Shown here piece by piece: positions 50,034-59,014 of a DNA stretch of 64,000 nucleotides; position 1 is the stretch's first letter, and the number at the start of each line of letters is the position of its first letter. The notes under the pieces were generated by a model. It saw only the letters and a list, made by a program, of their open reading frames with translations, was not told where the DNA came from and searched no databases. The translations under genes were made by a program, and so were the position numbers. The stretch spans positions 1 through 64,000 of the forward strand of contig NZ_JAMXBH010000010.1 of NCBI RefSeq assembly GCF_023913735.1. The letters run 5' to 3'. The stretch comes from Pseudarthrobacter raffinosi. Lineage in GTDB: Bacteria; Actinomycetota; Actinomycetes; Actinomycetales; Micrococcaceae.

Positions 50034-52238
50034 CTGCTGCTGGACACCCGCCGGCCCTGGGAGCGTGCCTTCGAGGCCGCCGCCGGGCCCCATCTCGTCA
50101 TGGAGTTCGATGCCGGCCTGGAGAGCAAGGGTGACATTGAAGCCACGGCCTCCCTTCCGGGCGTTGCCGTCCTTGGAAAGATCCAGGACAGCGTCGAGCT
50201 CCTCGGGCAGTCGGCAGGCGAGAAGGGCCCTATCCAGGTGGTCGGACGCACTGATCCCGGCGGCGACGTGGGCAAACTGTCCTTCGTGGAAGGCCGCTGG
50301 CCGCAACAAGCCGGTGAGATCGCCGTTACGCCACACGACGGCTGGAATCCTCCGGAGCTGCGCCTCGGACAGAATCTTTCACTCCCGACGGCGGCCGGTC
50401 CCGCCGAGTTCCGCATCGTGGGAGTGCTGATCGACCTAACTACGACGTCCGTCCGCGGCGAGATCCAGCGAGGATGGGTCCTGCCCACAGAGATGTCATC
50501 GCTGAGCAGTGCCGACGCCCCGCTACGGTACCTGGCAGGCTACAGGCTCGCCGGGGATGTCTCCGACAACGGGGTCGCGGCGGCTAAGGAAAGGATCGGG
50601 GCGGCCCTGGTTCCAGGGGCCCAGTCAGCTGAGCCCCTGAGCTGGCAGGACATGCGCAGCGGTTCCAACTGGTCTGTCGCGGCGTTCGGAGGTATCGTCT
50701 ACGGCTTCGCGATCGTAATCCTGATCGCCGTCGCCCTGACCATTGCCAGCGTGATCGCGGGCACCGTACTCGCGGGCTACCGCGACTTCGGCGTCGCGAA
50801 GGCCCTGGGCTTCACCCCCTGGCAGGTCATGGGTCTCCTTGTGGCCCAGGTTGGCGTGCCGGCAGGAATCGGGCGGTATTCGGGCTGCCGTTGGGAATCC
50901 TGGGCGGTGCATATTTCCTGAGCGATATCGGCGATTCAGTTGGGCCTGCCGGCGCCTTCGGCGGTCAACCCGCCGCTGATCCTGCTCGTAGCTGCCGGAT
51001 TCATGCTGCTGGTGGTGGCTGCCGCGGCCATGCCCGGCCTGCGGGCGGCTCGATTGAGTGCGGCGACCGCCATCAGCCGTGGCCGCTCGCCGGGCCTTGG
51101 GAAACTGTCCCGGCGGAGCTCAGCGATCGTCCGGATGGGCCTGCCCAGGCACTTCGGGCTCGGCGCCGCTGCCGTGGGTGACCGGCCGGTGCGGGCACTG
51201 CTCACGGTCGTTGGGGTCGCAGCGTGCATGGCTGCACTGACGTTCGCGGCCACGTTTGGCCCCACCATGGATGGATTCATCAAGGACCGGGGCACCTGGG
51301 GCGGGGCGCAGGACGTCACCGTGTTCAAAGCACCCGGCGGCTCACCTGATCAAGTGCAGACACTTCTTTCCCAAAGTCCGGAGATCGCCTTCTCCGTAAA
51401 GTCCTCCGGAGCCCGTTACGTCATGCCTGGCCAAGCCAAGGCACTCGCTGTCATGGGCGTGCATGGTGACGCCGAGGCCATGGGATTCCGTGCCGCCAAG
51501 GGCCGCTGGTTCGCCGCACCGGGGGAGGCCGTCATGAACGCCTTCACCGCCAAGGAGCTCGGTATAAAGCTGGGCGACACCGTGAGGGGAACTGTCAGCG
51601 GCACGGAGATGAGGCTTACGGTGGTGGGCCTGATGAACGATATCGAAGTCCGCGGGTTTCGCGTCGCCTGGAGCACCCTTGCCGCCGCGACACCCCACAT
51701 GCAGCCTGATACGCATCTCCTCCGGCTGAAGGAAAGCGTGAGCCATCAGGAGTTCGTGGATTCACTCAACGCCCAGGCAGGCGATTTGATGCTGGCGACC
51801 TTCCTCGGCTACGAAGCAGACATGACACCGATCGACCGCACCATCGGCGGTTTTTCGGCGGTGATCGTTTTGTTGGCCGTGGTGGGAACGTTCAACACGA
51901 CGCTGCTGGCCATGCGGGAACGGCTGCGCGACACCGCTATCCTCAAGACGCTTGGCATGACCGGGGCACAGATCACCGGCATGGTCTTCACCTTTGCAGG
52001 AATACTTACCGTGGCGGCCACCGCCGTGGGGATACCCCTGGGCCTGTGGATGCAGGAGAAAGTCATCAACGACGGCATCGGAGCAGTCTCCGGGTTCGTC
52101 GTGGACGTCGGGATTCTCGACGTCAGGAGTGTTGTCCTGATCGTGGCCGGAGCCCTCGCCGTAACGTTCCTGGGCGCGCTTGTCCCGGCCCGCCGTGCGC
52201 GCCGCTTGCCGGTGGCAGCGGTGCTGCGCTCCGAGTAG
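50034..52238 (+). pseudogene. ABC exporter FtsX-like permease, broken by two frameshifts
   Basis: The permease starts without its own start codon or first membrane helix, being read through from the ATPase (LLLDTRRPWERAFEAAAGPHLVMEFDAG is normally extracellular sequence after helix 1). The frame runs to 50921, is shifted near 50866-50881 and again near 50937-50947, and then continues as a 432-residue frame (TTG 50940 to 52238) with two FtsX-type helix groups (GGFSAVIVLLAVVGTFNTTLLAMRERL; MVFTFAGILTVAATAVGIPLG). All shifts are in G/C runs, so sequencing indels are an alternative, but the missing helix 1 argues for real decay. Confidence 0.7.
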
Positions 52239-52255
52239 CGAGCAAGAACTGAAGC

Positions 52256-52290
52256 GGACGACGGCGGGACCTCCCGCCGTCGTCCGTTTT
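52256..52290 (+). terminator. Terminator cassette family B, copy 3
   Basis: CGGACGACGGCGGGA (52256-52270) and its complement (52273-52287) form a perfect 15-bp stem followed by TTTT, a textbook terminator 18 bases after the permease stop. Confidence 0.82.
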
Positions 52291-52430
52291 GCTCACTGGG
52301 CCACTCGCTGTTCATTGCGCCGAAACCGCAGGGCTGCTGCACGTTATTCCGCGTCGGGAAGTCTTTTCACGCCCCCGCTTGCACGCTTCGCGGGCGGAAT
52401 CACCGCAGAAACCCGAGTTAGGAAATCCCC

Positions 52431-53477
52431 ATGCGCCTGAACAGTTTCACCACCGCCGCCGCAGTGGCCCTCATCGCAGCCAGTGTTGGCACCGGGATCC
52501 AGCCCGCCGCTGCCGCCGACGATGCGGCCGACAGCCAGCAGGCGTTCAGCTTCGGCGTCATTGGCGACATCCCCTACGGCGCTGCCGAAATCGCGAAGTT
52601 TCCGGCGCGCATCCAGGACATCAATGCCGACAGCGCGCTGAAGTTTGTCACCCACGTCGGTGACATCAAGAACGGCTCTTCCGTCTGTTCGGATGAATAC
52701 TTCCAGCACATCCGCGCCGAGTTCGACACCTTCGAGCACCCGCTGATTTTCACGCCCGGCGACAACGAATGGGTGGACTGCCACCGGACCAATAATGGCG
52801 CCTACAACCCGTTGGAACGCCTGGACAAGCTGCGCGAAGTCTTCTTCAACGAACCTGGCAAGACCCTGGGTGCCACGATGCCCGTCAAGACCCAGGAGAA
52901 GTTGGGCCTGCCCGAAGACGTCCGCTTCACGCAGAACCGCGTGGCCTTCTCCGTGGTCAACGTCCAGGGCAGCAACAACTCGCTCCAGCCGTGGACCGGC
53001 CTGGGCGAAATTGCCGCTACCCCCGAGCAGTTGGCTGAAGTGGAGCACCGGACCCAGGCCGTCCTGGCGCAGCTGCGCGAGACCTTCAGTGACGCCACGC
53101 GCCGCAACGATCGGGCAGTGGTCCTGATGACCCAGGCTGACATGTTCGATCCCGCCCTGCTCGACGCCGCCCTGGCCAACCCGGAAGCAGTCTCCGGCTT
53201 CCGCGAGATCGTCCGGACCATCGTCGAGGAAACCAACCGCTTTGACGGCCCGGTCTATCTCCTCAACGGTGACAGCCACGTCTACGCCGAGAACCAGCCC
53301 CTGGCCGAGGGCTCACCGTGGCTGACGGTTTACGGCCAGACCGCCGCCGACGACCTGCAGCGCATCACCGTCGACGGCTCCAACAACGCCACAAATTACG
53401 TCAGGTTCACCGTGGCCGGAAACGGCGCCAAGGGCGCTGACATCCTGTCCTGGGAAAAGGTCGCCTTCAGCGGCTAG
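52431..53477 (+). CDS. Secreted metallophosphoesterase
   Basis: A 348-residue protein with a Sec signal peptide (basic start, then AAAVALIAASVGTGIQPAAA with an Ala-rich cleavage site near residue 28). Calcineurin-like phosphoesterase motifs follow: GVIGDIPYG (DxH-like aspartate), THVGDIKNG, FTPGDNEWVDCH (GDNE) and LLNGDSHV near the end. It is predicted to be an extracytoplasmic phosphatase or nucleotidase with two metals. No partner gene is obvious; terminator cassettes isolate it on both sides. Confidence 0.85.
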   Translation: MRLNSFTTAAAVALIAASVGTGIQPAAAADDAADSQQAFSFGVIGDIPYGAAEIAKFPARIQDINADSALKFVTHVGDIKNGSSVCSDEYFQHIRAEFDTFEHPLIFTPGDNEWVDCHRTNNGAYNPLERLDKLREVFFNEPGKTLGATMPVKTQEKLGLPEDVRFTQNRVAFSVVNVQGSNNSLQPWTGLGEIAATPEQLAEVEHRTQAVLAQLRETFSDATRRNDRAVVLMTQADMFDPALLDAALANPEAVSGFREIVRTIVEETNRFDGPVYLLNGDSHVYAENQPLAEGSPWLTVYGQTAADDLQRITVDGSNNATNYVRFTVAGNGAKGADILSWEKVAFSG

Positions 53478-53491
53478 TACCAAAGATGAGC

Positions 53492-53521
53492 GGACGACGG
53501 CGGCACCTCCCGCCGTCGTCC
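53492..53521 (+). terminator. Terminator cassette family B, copy 4
   Basis: GGACGACGGCGG (53492-53503) and CCGCCGTCGTCC (53510-53521) around a six-base loop, 14 bases after the phosphoesterase stop. Confidence 0.75.
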
Positions 53522-53566
53522 TCCCACCTCCGGAATGAATCCAGAAGATTGAATGTTCAACCAAAC

Positions 53567-54607
53567 ATGGACTTTGGCATCTTTACCTTCGGCGAGCTTT
53601 CCCGCAACATCAGCACCGGCAACGCGCTGTCACCCCAGCAGCGGCTGAAAGAGGTCATCGAGCTGGCCAAACTGGCGGACCAGGCGGGCCTAAAATTCCT
53701 GGGCCTGGGCGAGCACCACCGGCGCGACTTTGCCCTGTCCGCCCCCGAAATCGTGCTGGCGGCCATCGCCCGGGAAACCACCAACCTCCGGCTCAGCACC
53801 GCAGTCACGGTGCTGTCCACGCAGGACCCGGTGCGGCTGTTCGAGCAGTTCGCCACGCTTGACCTGATCAGTGACGGCCGCGCCGAAATCATCGCTGGCC
53901 GCGGGGCGTTCATTGAGTCCTACCCGCTGTTCGGCCACAACACCGAGGACTACGACGGCCTGTTCGACGAGAAGCTGCGCATGCTCCTAGAGCTGCGGGA
54001 CAAGGCCACCCTGGACTGGACGGGAAACCTTACGCAGAGCATTCCGGGCATGGACATCGCGCCCCGCCCTGTGCAGGAAAGGCTTCCCGTCTGGGTGGGC
54101 GTGGGCGGGACGCCGGCCAGCTTCGCCCGGGCGGGAAGGCTTGGGCTGCCGCTGTTCATCGCGCTGCTGTCCGGGCCTGAGCGGTTCCGCCGGCTTGCGG
54201 AGCTCTACCGCCACAGTGCCGACGAGGCGGGCCACGATGGAGCAAGCCTGCCCATCGGCGTGGGTGGGCACTTCTACACGGCGCCCACATCACAGCATGC
54301 ACGGGACACCTTCTATCCGCATTGCCGGGCCTATTTCGAACAGAACATGCCGCGCGCCGTAGACCATTTTCCGCGTTCCACTTTTGACGACTGGGCCGAG
54401 CCGGGCGGCGGACTGCTGGTGGGAAGCCCGCAGCAGGTCACCGAGAAACTCCTCGGGATCCACGAAACCCTGGGCAACAGCCGGTATATGGCACAGATCG
54501 GCCTCGGCGGCCTGCCGTTCGCTGAAACGGCCCGTTCCATCGAGCTGCTGGCCACCGAAATCATGCCGGCCGTGAACCGTGAGATCGGCACTGCGAACTT
54601 GGGCTGA
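53567..54607 (+). CDS. LLM-class flavin-dependent oxidoreductase
   Basis: ATG 53567 gives 346 residues; a longer frame begins inside the preceding terminator. The luciferase-like fold is shown by MDFGIFTFGE, LAKLADQAGLKFLGLGEHHRRDFALSAPEIVLAAIARETTNLRLSTAVTVLS, and DGRAEIIAGRGAFIESYPLFG. These FMN/F420-using monooxygenases or reductases act on diverse small molecules, and the substrate is unknown. The EHH motif is typical of LLM oxidoreductases of the alkanal monooxygenase-like group. Confidence 0.86.
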   Translation: MDFGIFTFGELSRNISTGNALSPQQRLKEVIELAKLADQAGLKFLGLGEHHRRDFALSAPEIVLAAIARETTNLRLSTAVTVLSTQDPVRLFEQFATLDLISDGRAEIIAGRGAFIESYPLFGHNTEDYDGLFDEKLRMLLELRDKATLDWTGNLTQSIPGMDIAPRPVQERLPVWVGVGGTPASFARAGRLGLPLFIALLSGPERFRRLAELYRHSADEAGHDGASLPIGVGGHFYTAPTSQHARDTFYPHCRAYFEQNMPRAVDHFPRSTFDDWAEPGGGLLVGSPQQVTEKLLGIHETLGNSRYMAQIGLGGLPFAETARSIELLATEIMPAVNREIGTANLG

Positions 54608-54617
54608 GTGCGGATAG

Positions 54618-54646
54618 CGGACGACGGCGGGAAGTCCCGCCGTCGT
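54618..54646 (+). terminator. Terminator cassette family B, copy 5
   Basis: ACGACGGCGGGA (54621-54632) and TCCCGCCGTCGT (54635-54646) with a two-base loop and a following TCTT, 11 bases after the LLM gene. Confidence 0.78.
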
Positions 54647-54727
54647 TCTTCCTCACCTTCGGTGCCTGGCACATTGATGGTAGCCGTGACACGCCATCTT
54701 TCGGCGTCCCCGTAACGAACCCCTGTC

Positions 54728-54907
54728 ATGAACTATTACAGCCAAGCGGCGCAGGAACGCGTTCGGGACGCCGCATACGACGCAGTGGAGAAAGTCCTCA
54801 ACAGCATGTTCGAACCGTTGAACCGGCAGGCCCTCACTGCCCGCTGGAACCAGGCCTGCGAAGCCATGGCGAAGCACCTGGAAGCGCGGGACACCGGCGA
54901 AGAGTAG
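54728..54907 (+). CDS. Small hypothetical protein, 59 residues
   Basis: ATG 54728 to TAG 54907 encodes a mostly helical, charged protein beginning MNYYSQAAQERVRDAAYDAV and ending in LEARDTGEE. Codon use resembles neighbouring genes (third-position GC high). No domain, membrane helix or signal is recognised and the ribosome binding site is weak, so it may be a small conserved protein of unknown role or a chance frame. Confidence 0.45.
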   Translation: MNYYSQAAQERVRDAAYDAVEKVLNSMFEPLNRQALTARWNQACEAMAKHLEARDTGEE

Positions 54908-54934
54908 GGCGCCTACTTTCGGCGTCTGGCCGCC

Positions 54935-55276
54935 GTGGAACCGACGTTCTTGTTCAACGAGGTCTCGAATAGGATTGACGGAGGATCGATATCGAGGGTT
55001 TGGATGTCTTTGAAGGTCACAACCACAACGCTCCAGATGCTTCAGCCGCCTGCCTGGACGGCCCGCCCTTTGCCGGATGACGCACGTCTGGACCGGGCTG
55101 TTGGGGTCACGCCGGAGTATGCCCGGTTCCTCTATGGCCTGGTCGGCGGGCCATGGCACTGGACGGATCGGCTCGAGTGGACAAGGCAGCAATGGGCCGA
55201 GGAGCTCGCGGTGCCGGGGACAGAATTCGTCGACCTCCCGCAGGTGGCCTGTGTCCCGAAGGCAACCACTACCTAA
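54935..55276 (+). pseudogene. Truncated GNAT acetyltransferase N-terminal part
   Basis: The 113-codon frame contains LQMLQPPAWTARPLPDDARLD, RAVGVTPEYARFLYGLVGGPWHW and LEWTRQQWAEELAVPGTEF. This is the front of a known group of GNAT-family N-acetyltransferases of about 170-180 residues. Right after PGTEF the similarity ends and the frame stops, so the acetyl-CoA-binding core is missing. CPEGNHYLTN in another frame may be a displaced C-terminal scrap. Followed by a terminator cassette. Confidence 0.55.
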
Positions 55277-55282
55277 CTAACG

Positions 55283-55322
55283 AAAGCGGACGACGTCGGG
55301 AGGTCCCGGCGTCGTCCGCTTC
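55283..55322. terminator. Terminator cassette family B, copy 6
   Basis: GAAAGCGGACGACGTCGGGA and TCCCGGCGTCGTCCGCTTC arms pair with one internal mismatch over a two-base loop. It serves the convergent GNAT fragment and Nramp-like gene. Confidence 0.75.
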
Positions 55323-55345
55323 TACGTTCCGACTCTTGGCAGGTT

Positions 55346-56644
55346 TCAGCCGATCAGTGTGGTGATCAGTCTGATGGAGGAGGCGATGATGGTTATGAGT
55401 CCGATGGCGCCGAGGAGGTTGTGCCACCACCTGTTGCGGAGGTCTCCCATAATGGAGGTTTTGTTGGCCATGATGACGATCAGTACCCCGAGCAGTGGGG
55501 CGATGAGCACGGTGAGGGATTGGGCGATGACGATCAGGCCTACGGGTGAGGCCTGAAACGAGAGGGTGATGACCAGGCCGAAGGCCAGGATGACTCCTGT
55601 GAAGATGCGGGCGGTGGCTGATCCTGCCTGGGCTCCGCGACCGAGGGCGTCGGAGAGCATGGTGCCGCCGGCGGTGGCGTTGGCAATCATGGATGAGAAG
55701 GCTGCTCCGGAGAGGCCGAGGGCGAACACCATCGCGCCGATGGGACCTGCCAGGGGCGTGAAGACGGAGGCGAGGGCGTTAATGGTCCCTGCTTCGGCGC
55801 CGGTTTTGCCGAGCACGGCCGCGGCGACCATGATGACGAGGGCGGTCATGATGCCGGGGGCGACGATGCCGGGGATGGTGTCCACGAGGGTGATGTCGCG
55901 GTAGTCGGCGCGGGAGCGGCGGTGTTCCTTGATGCCGTATGAGGTGTAGAAGGCGGCGTTGATGGAGAAGTTGGTGCCGACCAGGGCGACGACGAGGATT
56001 TCACTTCCTGGCGGCAGGCTTGGAATCAGGCCTTCCATGGACCGGTACCAGTCGGGCTGGGCTACCACGGTGCTGGCAATGAAAGCCAGGCCCATGAGGA
56101 CGACGATGACCAGAAGGGCTTTTTCCACGATTCCGTATACGTTGCGGAAGGCCAGGACGAAGCCGACGGCGGCGGTGCAGACCACGGTCCACAGCACCGG
56201 GGAGCCGCCGAAAATCAGTGAGAGTCCCAGGCCGGAGCCGACAGCGTTGCCGACGGAGAACATGAGCGTGATTCCAAAGACGCCGAATCCTGCCAGCACT
56301 CCGACCCATTTGCCGAGGTGGTCTTTGATAGAGGTGATCAGGGAGGCGGGGGTCGCGATGCCGAGGCGGACGCTCATGTCGGTGAAGAAGATCATGAGGA
56401 TGGTGGAGACAGCGATGACCCAGACTAGGGTGTAGTCGAACCGGCTGCCGGCCTGCACGGCGGTGGTGAGGTTGCCGGGTCCGAACTGCCACGCTCCGAC
56501 GACGAAGGCCGGGCCCATGAGGGCGAGGTAGCCGAGGAATGTCCGGCGTTTGGCCGGTGCGGCCTGGGCCGGGCTGCTATCGGTGTTGACCATTTGTCCT
56601 CGGTGGGCGTGCGGGGAGGCGATGGTCTTGTTCGGCTCGCGCAT
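55346..56644 (-). CDS. Nramp-like transporter without canonical metal ligands
   Basis: A 432-residue, eleven-helix Nramp-superfamily protein. The helix-1 motif that reads DPGN in metal transporters is G55-P-G-N58 here (GAWQFGPGNLTTAVQAGS). The helix-6 MPH segment is replaced by GTNFSINAAFYTSYG, so the metal-binding aspartate and methionine are both missing. The fold is otherwise preserved. It follows the DHDPS-family gene in the same direction, 115 bases away, under a LacI regulator. Import of an organic acid or sugar acid for that enzyme is a reasonable inference; divalent-metal transport is doubtful. Confidence 0.8.
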   Translation of the reverse strand: MREPNKTIASPHAHRGQMVNTDSSPAQAAPAKRRTFLGYLALMGPAFVVGAWQFGPGNLTTAVQAGSRFDYTLVWVIAVSTILMIFFTDMSVRLGIATPASLITSIKDHLGKWVGVLAGFGVFGITLMFSVGNAVGSGLGLSLIFGGSPVLWTVVCTAAVGFVLAFRNVYGIVEKALLVIVVLMGLAFIASTVVAQPDWYRSMEGLIPSLPPGSEILVVALVGTNFSINAAFYTSYGIKEHRRSRADYRDITLVDTIPGIVAPGIMTALVIMVAAAVLGKTGAEAGTINALASVFTPLAGPIGAMVFALGLSGAAFSSMIANATAGGTMLSDALGRGAQAGSATARIFTGVILAFGLVITLSFQASPVGLIVIAQSLTVLIAPLLGVLIVIMANKTSIMGDLRNRWWHNLLGAIGLITIIASSIRLITTLIG

Positions 56645-56759
56645 TGCGAGTCCTCCTTCTACAGCGGCTTTGCTGTGGTCGTCGTTGACCTAATTGGAGA
56701 ATAAAGCATTAGGGGGTCAGGGTGGCGGGCTGTGCCCGCCACCCTGAGGGATCCGGAGA

Positions 56760-57695
56760 TCAGGCGGGAACGGTGACGCTGCCAAGGTCAGCGGACTTCA
56801 GGGCCAGTGCGATTTCGTCGCCGGCTCCTTCGGCCAGGGGAAGCAGCGGCGGGCGCACGGTGGCGTGTTCGAGGATGCCGCGGGCGACGAGGCCTTCCTT
56901 GAGGGCGACGGTGCCTTCCATGTGGGATCCGCGGTGGTAGACGTTCTTGGTCACCGGCAGCAGGCGGTCGTGGATGGCGCGGGCCGCGGCGTAGTCCTTG
57001 GCCTTGCCGGCGGCGATGAGTTCCACCAGCGGTTCGGGAGCGAGTCCGCCGTAGCCGACCAGGGCGCCGTCCACGTCGAACATGGTGTGCAGCAGGTACT
57101 CGTCGTGGCAGGTGAGGATCTGCAGGTCCGGGTAGGTTTCGCGCAGGACCGGGATTTCGGTGTCCCAGCGCTTCATGTTCCGGACACCGTTCTTGGTGGC
57201 GAACACGCCTTCCATGCCGGCGATCTCCAGCTGGGTCTCCAAGTCGTAGGTTGCTTTGGTGGCGTCCGGGTACTGGAAGAGAATCAGCGGCAGGCCCGAG
57301 GTTTCGTAGATTTCCTTGTAGCGGGTCTGCGGTGCGCCCTTCTGGTAGCCGAAGCGGAGCCAGCCGTGCGAAGGGTAAACGAGCCCTGCGGAGGCGCCGG
57401 CTTCGACGGCACGCTTGGCCTCGAGGGCAGCGACGGTGTTTCCCTCACCGGTGATGCCGGCGATGATCGGGATTTCGCCGTTGACGGCGTTCTTGAATTC
57501 CCGGATGACCAGCGCCTGCTCGTCCTGGGTCAGGAAGGTTCCTTCACCAGCATGGCCGAGAACGACGAGGCCCTTGACGCCTTCGACGCTGGCCAGCCAG
57601 CCACCGAGGCGGTGGATTGCGTCTACGTCGACACTGCCGTCACGGTTGAACGGGGTTATAGGTGCGGGAACGAGCCCGCGGAGATCGATGGTCAT
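56760..57695 (-). CDS. Dihydrodipicolinate synthase family aldolase/dehydratase
   Basis: A 311-residue TIM-barrel class I aldolase. GLVPAPITPFNRDGSVDVDAI and VVLGHAGEGTFLTQDE are the family blocks; the Schiff-base lysine is K168 in GVFATKNGVRNMK and the catalytic tyrosine is Y142 in LILFQYPDA. It is not the lysine-pathway DapA type (GTTGE is GHAGE). Family members act on 2-keto-3-deoxy acids, sialic acid or 4-hydroxy-2-oxo acids. The LacI regulator upstream and the Nramp-like carrier downstream suggest a dedicated catabolic unit. Confidence 0.86.
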   Translation of the reverse strand: MTIDLRGLVPAPITPFNRDGSVDVDAIHRLGGWLASVEGVKGLVVLGHAGEGTFLTQDEQALVIREFKNAVNGEIPIIAGITGEGNTVAALEAKRAVEAGASAGLVYPSHGWLRFGYQKGAPQTRYKEIYETSGLPLILFQYPDATKATYDLETQLEIAGMEGVFATKNGVRNMKRWDTEIPVLRETYPDLQILTCHDEYLLHTMFDVDGALVGYGGLAPEPLVELIAAGKAKDYAAARAIHDRLLPVTKNVYHRGSHMEGTVALKEGLVARGILEHATVRPPLLPLAEGAGDEIALALKSADLGSVTVPA

Positions 57696-57740
57696 GAGAG
57701 CTTCCTCTGTCGGTTGGATCGGTAGTCCCGCTAGAATGTG

Positions 57741-57764
57741 AGAACGTTTGCGGGAACGTTTTCA
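57741..57764. promoter_or_regulatory. LacI-type operator between DHDPS and LacI genes
   Basis: AACGTT occurs at 57743-57748 and 57755-57760, and the wider sequence from AATG to CATT forms a long imperfect palindrome. LacI-family sites usually carry a central CG within AACG/CGTT arms. It overlaps the divergent promoters. Confidence 0.6.
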
Positions 57765-57823
57765 TTCTGCGGTGTGGTTCACCTCACTGTCAAGGGGAAA
57801 GTTCAGACCCGGAAGGAAATAGA

Positions 57824-58900
57824 GTGTCTAGTAACACCATCCCGAACAGGAGAATTCGCATGGAACCGGCTGTCCCAGGCACGAATGTCACGCTCAGGGA
57901 CGTTGCTGCGGCCAGCGGGGTGAGTCTCTCCACCGCCAGCCGGGCGCTGGATGAGCGGGGAACTGCATCAAAGTCGGCTGCGGCTGCCCACGTCCGGAAG
58001 GTCGCCCAGGAGTTGGGCTACCGCCGGAACTCCTTCGCCTCCAACCTGCGCCGGGGTGAAACCCGCACCCTCGGCGTACTTGTTCCCCGGCTGAGCGACA
58101 CCGTCATGGCGCTGATGTTCGAAGAGTTGGAGCGCGCCGCAGCGGACCGCGGCTACTTCGCCATGGTCGCCACCAGCGGGGACGATCCGGACGACGAACG
58201 CCGAGCCGCGGAAACGCTTCTGGACCGGAACGTCGACGGCCTCATCCTGGCCACTGCGCGGCTCGATGATGAGCTTCCCCGCCTGCTGCGCAAACGCGGC
58301 GTTGCGCATGCCCTGATCTTGCGCACCGACGGCGAAAGCCCTTCCGCACTCGGGGACGATGAAGTGGGCGGCTATCTGGCGGTACGGCACCTCATTGATC
58401 TGGGCCACCGCGACATAGCCGTCGTCACCGGCCCCTCCTTCACCTCCACAGGCATCGCCCGCCTGGCCGGTGCCAGGAGAGCGATGCAGGAAGCGCGCAT
58501 CGAGGAGCGGGACGAATGGCTGGTTGCCGCCGGCTACGGCATCGAAAATGGATACTCGGCAGGTGAATCGCTGCTGTCAGTAAAGGGCAGGAAGCGGCCA
58601 ACTGCAGTGTTCGCTGCAAACGACAACATCGCCATGGGTATCATGGCGGCCGCCCACCGGTTCCGCATCACCGTCGGAGAAGACCTTGCGCTGGTCGGCT
58701 ACAACGACATTCCGCTCTCAGCGATGCTCCCCACGCCCCTGTCGTCTGTCCGCGTCCCCCTCGACCAGATTGCGGGGACCGCCATAGACCTGATCGTCAA
58801 CCCAAGCAAGGAACCCCGCATACGCCGGGCTATGCCAACACTCATCCCACGCGAATCCAGCGGTTCCTCAAAGCATTTTGCGGGAACCGTCCGAGCGTAG
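57824..58900 (+). CDS. LacI-family transcriptional regulator
   Basis: A 358-residue regulator from GTG 57824; ATG 57860 is a possible start nearer the DNA-binding domain. The LacI HTH with hinge reads VTLRDVAAASGVSLSTASRALDERG, followed by the periplasmic-binding-like domain (TLGVLVPRLSDTVMALMFEELERAA; VFAANDNIAMGIMAAAHRF). It diverges from the DHDPS-Nramp-like operon with an AACGTT operator in between, so it probably represses that unit until its sugar-acid-like inducer appears. Confidence 0.88.
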   Translation: MSSNTIPNRRIRMEPAVPGTNVTLRDVAAASGVSLSTASRALDERGTASKSAAAAHVRKVAQELGYRRNSFASNLRRGETRTLGVLVPRLSDTVMALMFEELERAAADRGYFAMVATSGDDPDDERRAAETLLDRNVDGLILATARLDDELPRLLRKRGVAHALILRTDGESPSALGDDEVGGYLAVRHLIDLGHRDIAVVTGPSFTSTGIARLAGARRAMQEARIEERDEWLVAAGYGIENGYSAGESLLSVKGRKRPTAVFAANDNIAMGIMAAAHRFRITVGEDLALVGYNDIPLSAMLPTPLSSVRVPLDQIAGTAIDLIVNPSKEPRIRRAMPTLIPRESSGSSKHFAGTVRA

Positions 58901-59014
58901 GCTTCTCGGCGAGGCCGACGCACCGGACCGCTCATGACCTCCGCGATGGACGGGACTCTTGCCCGCCGGCAGCCGTAGGCTGGAACCGACAAAAGGGTGA
59001 CCGAAAGGGTGACA

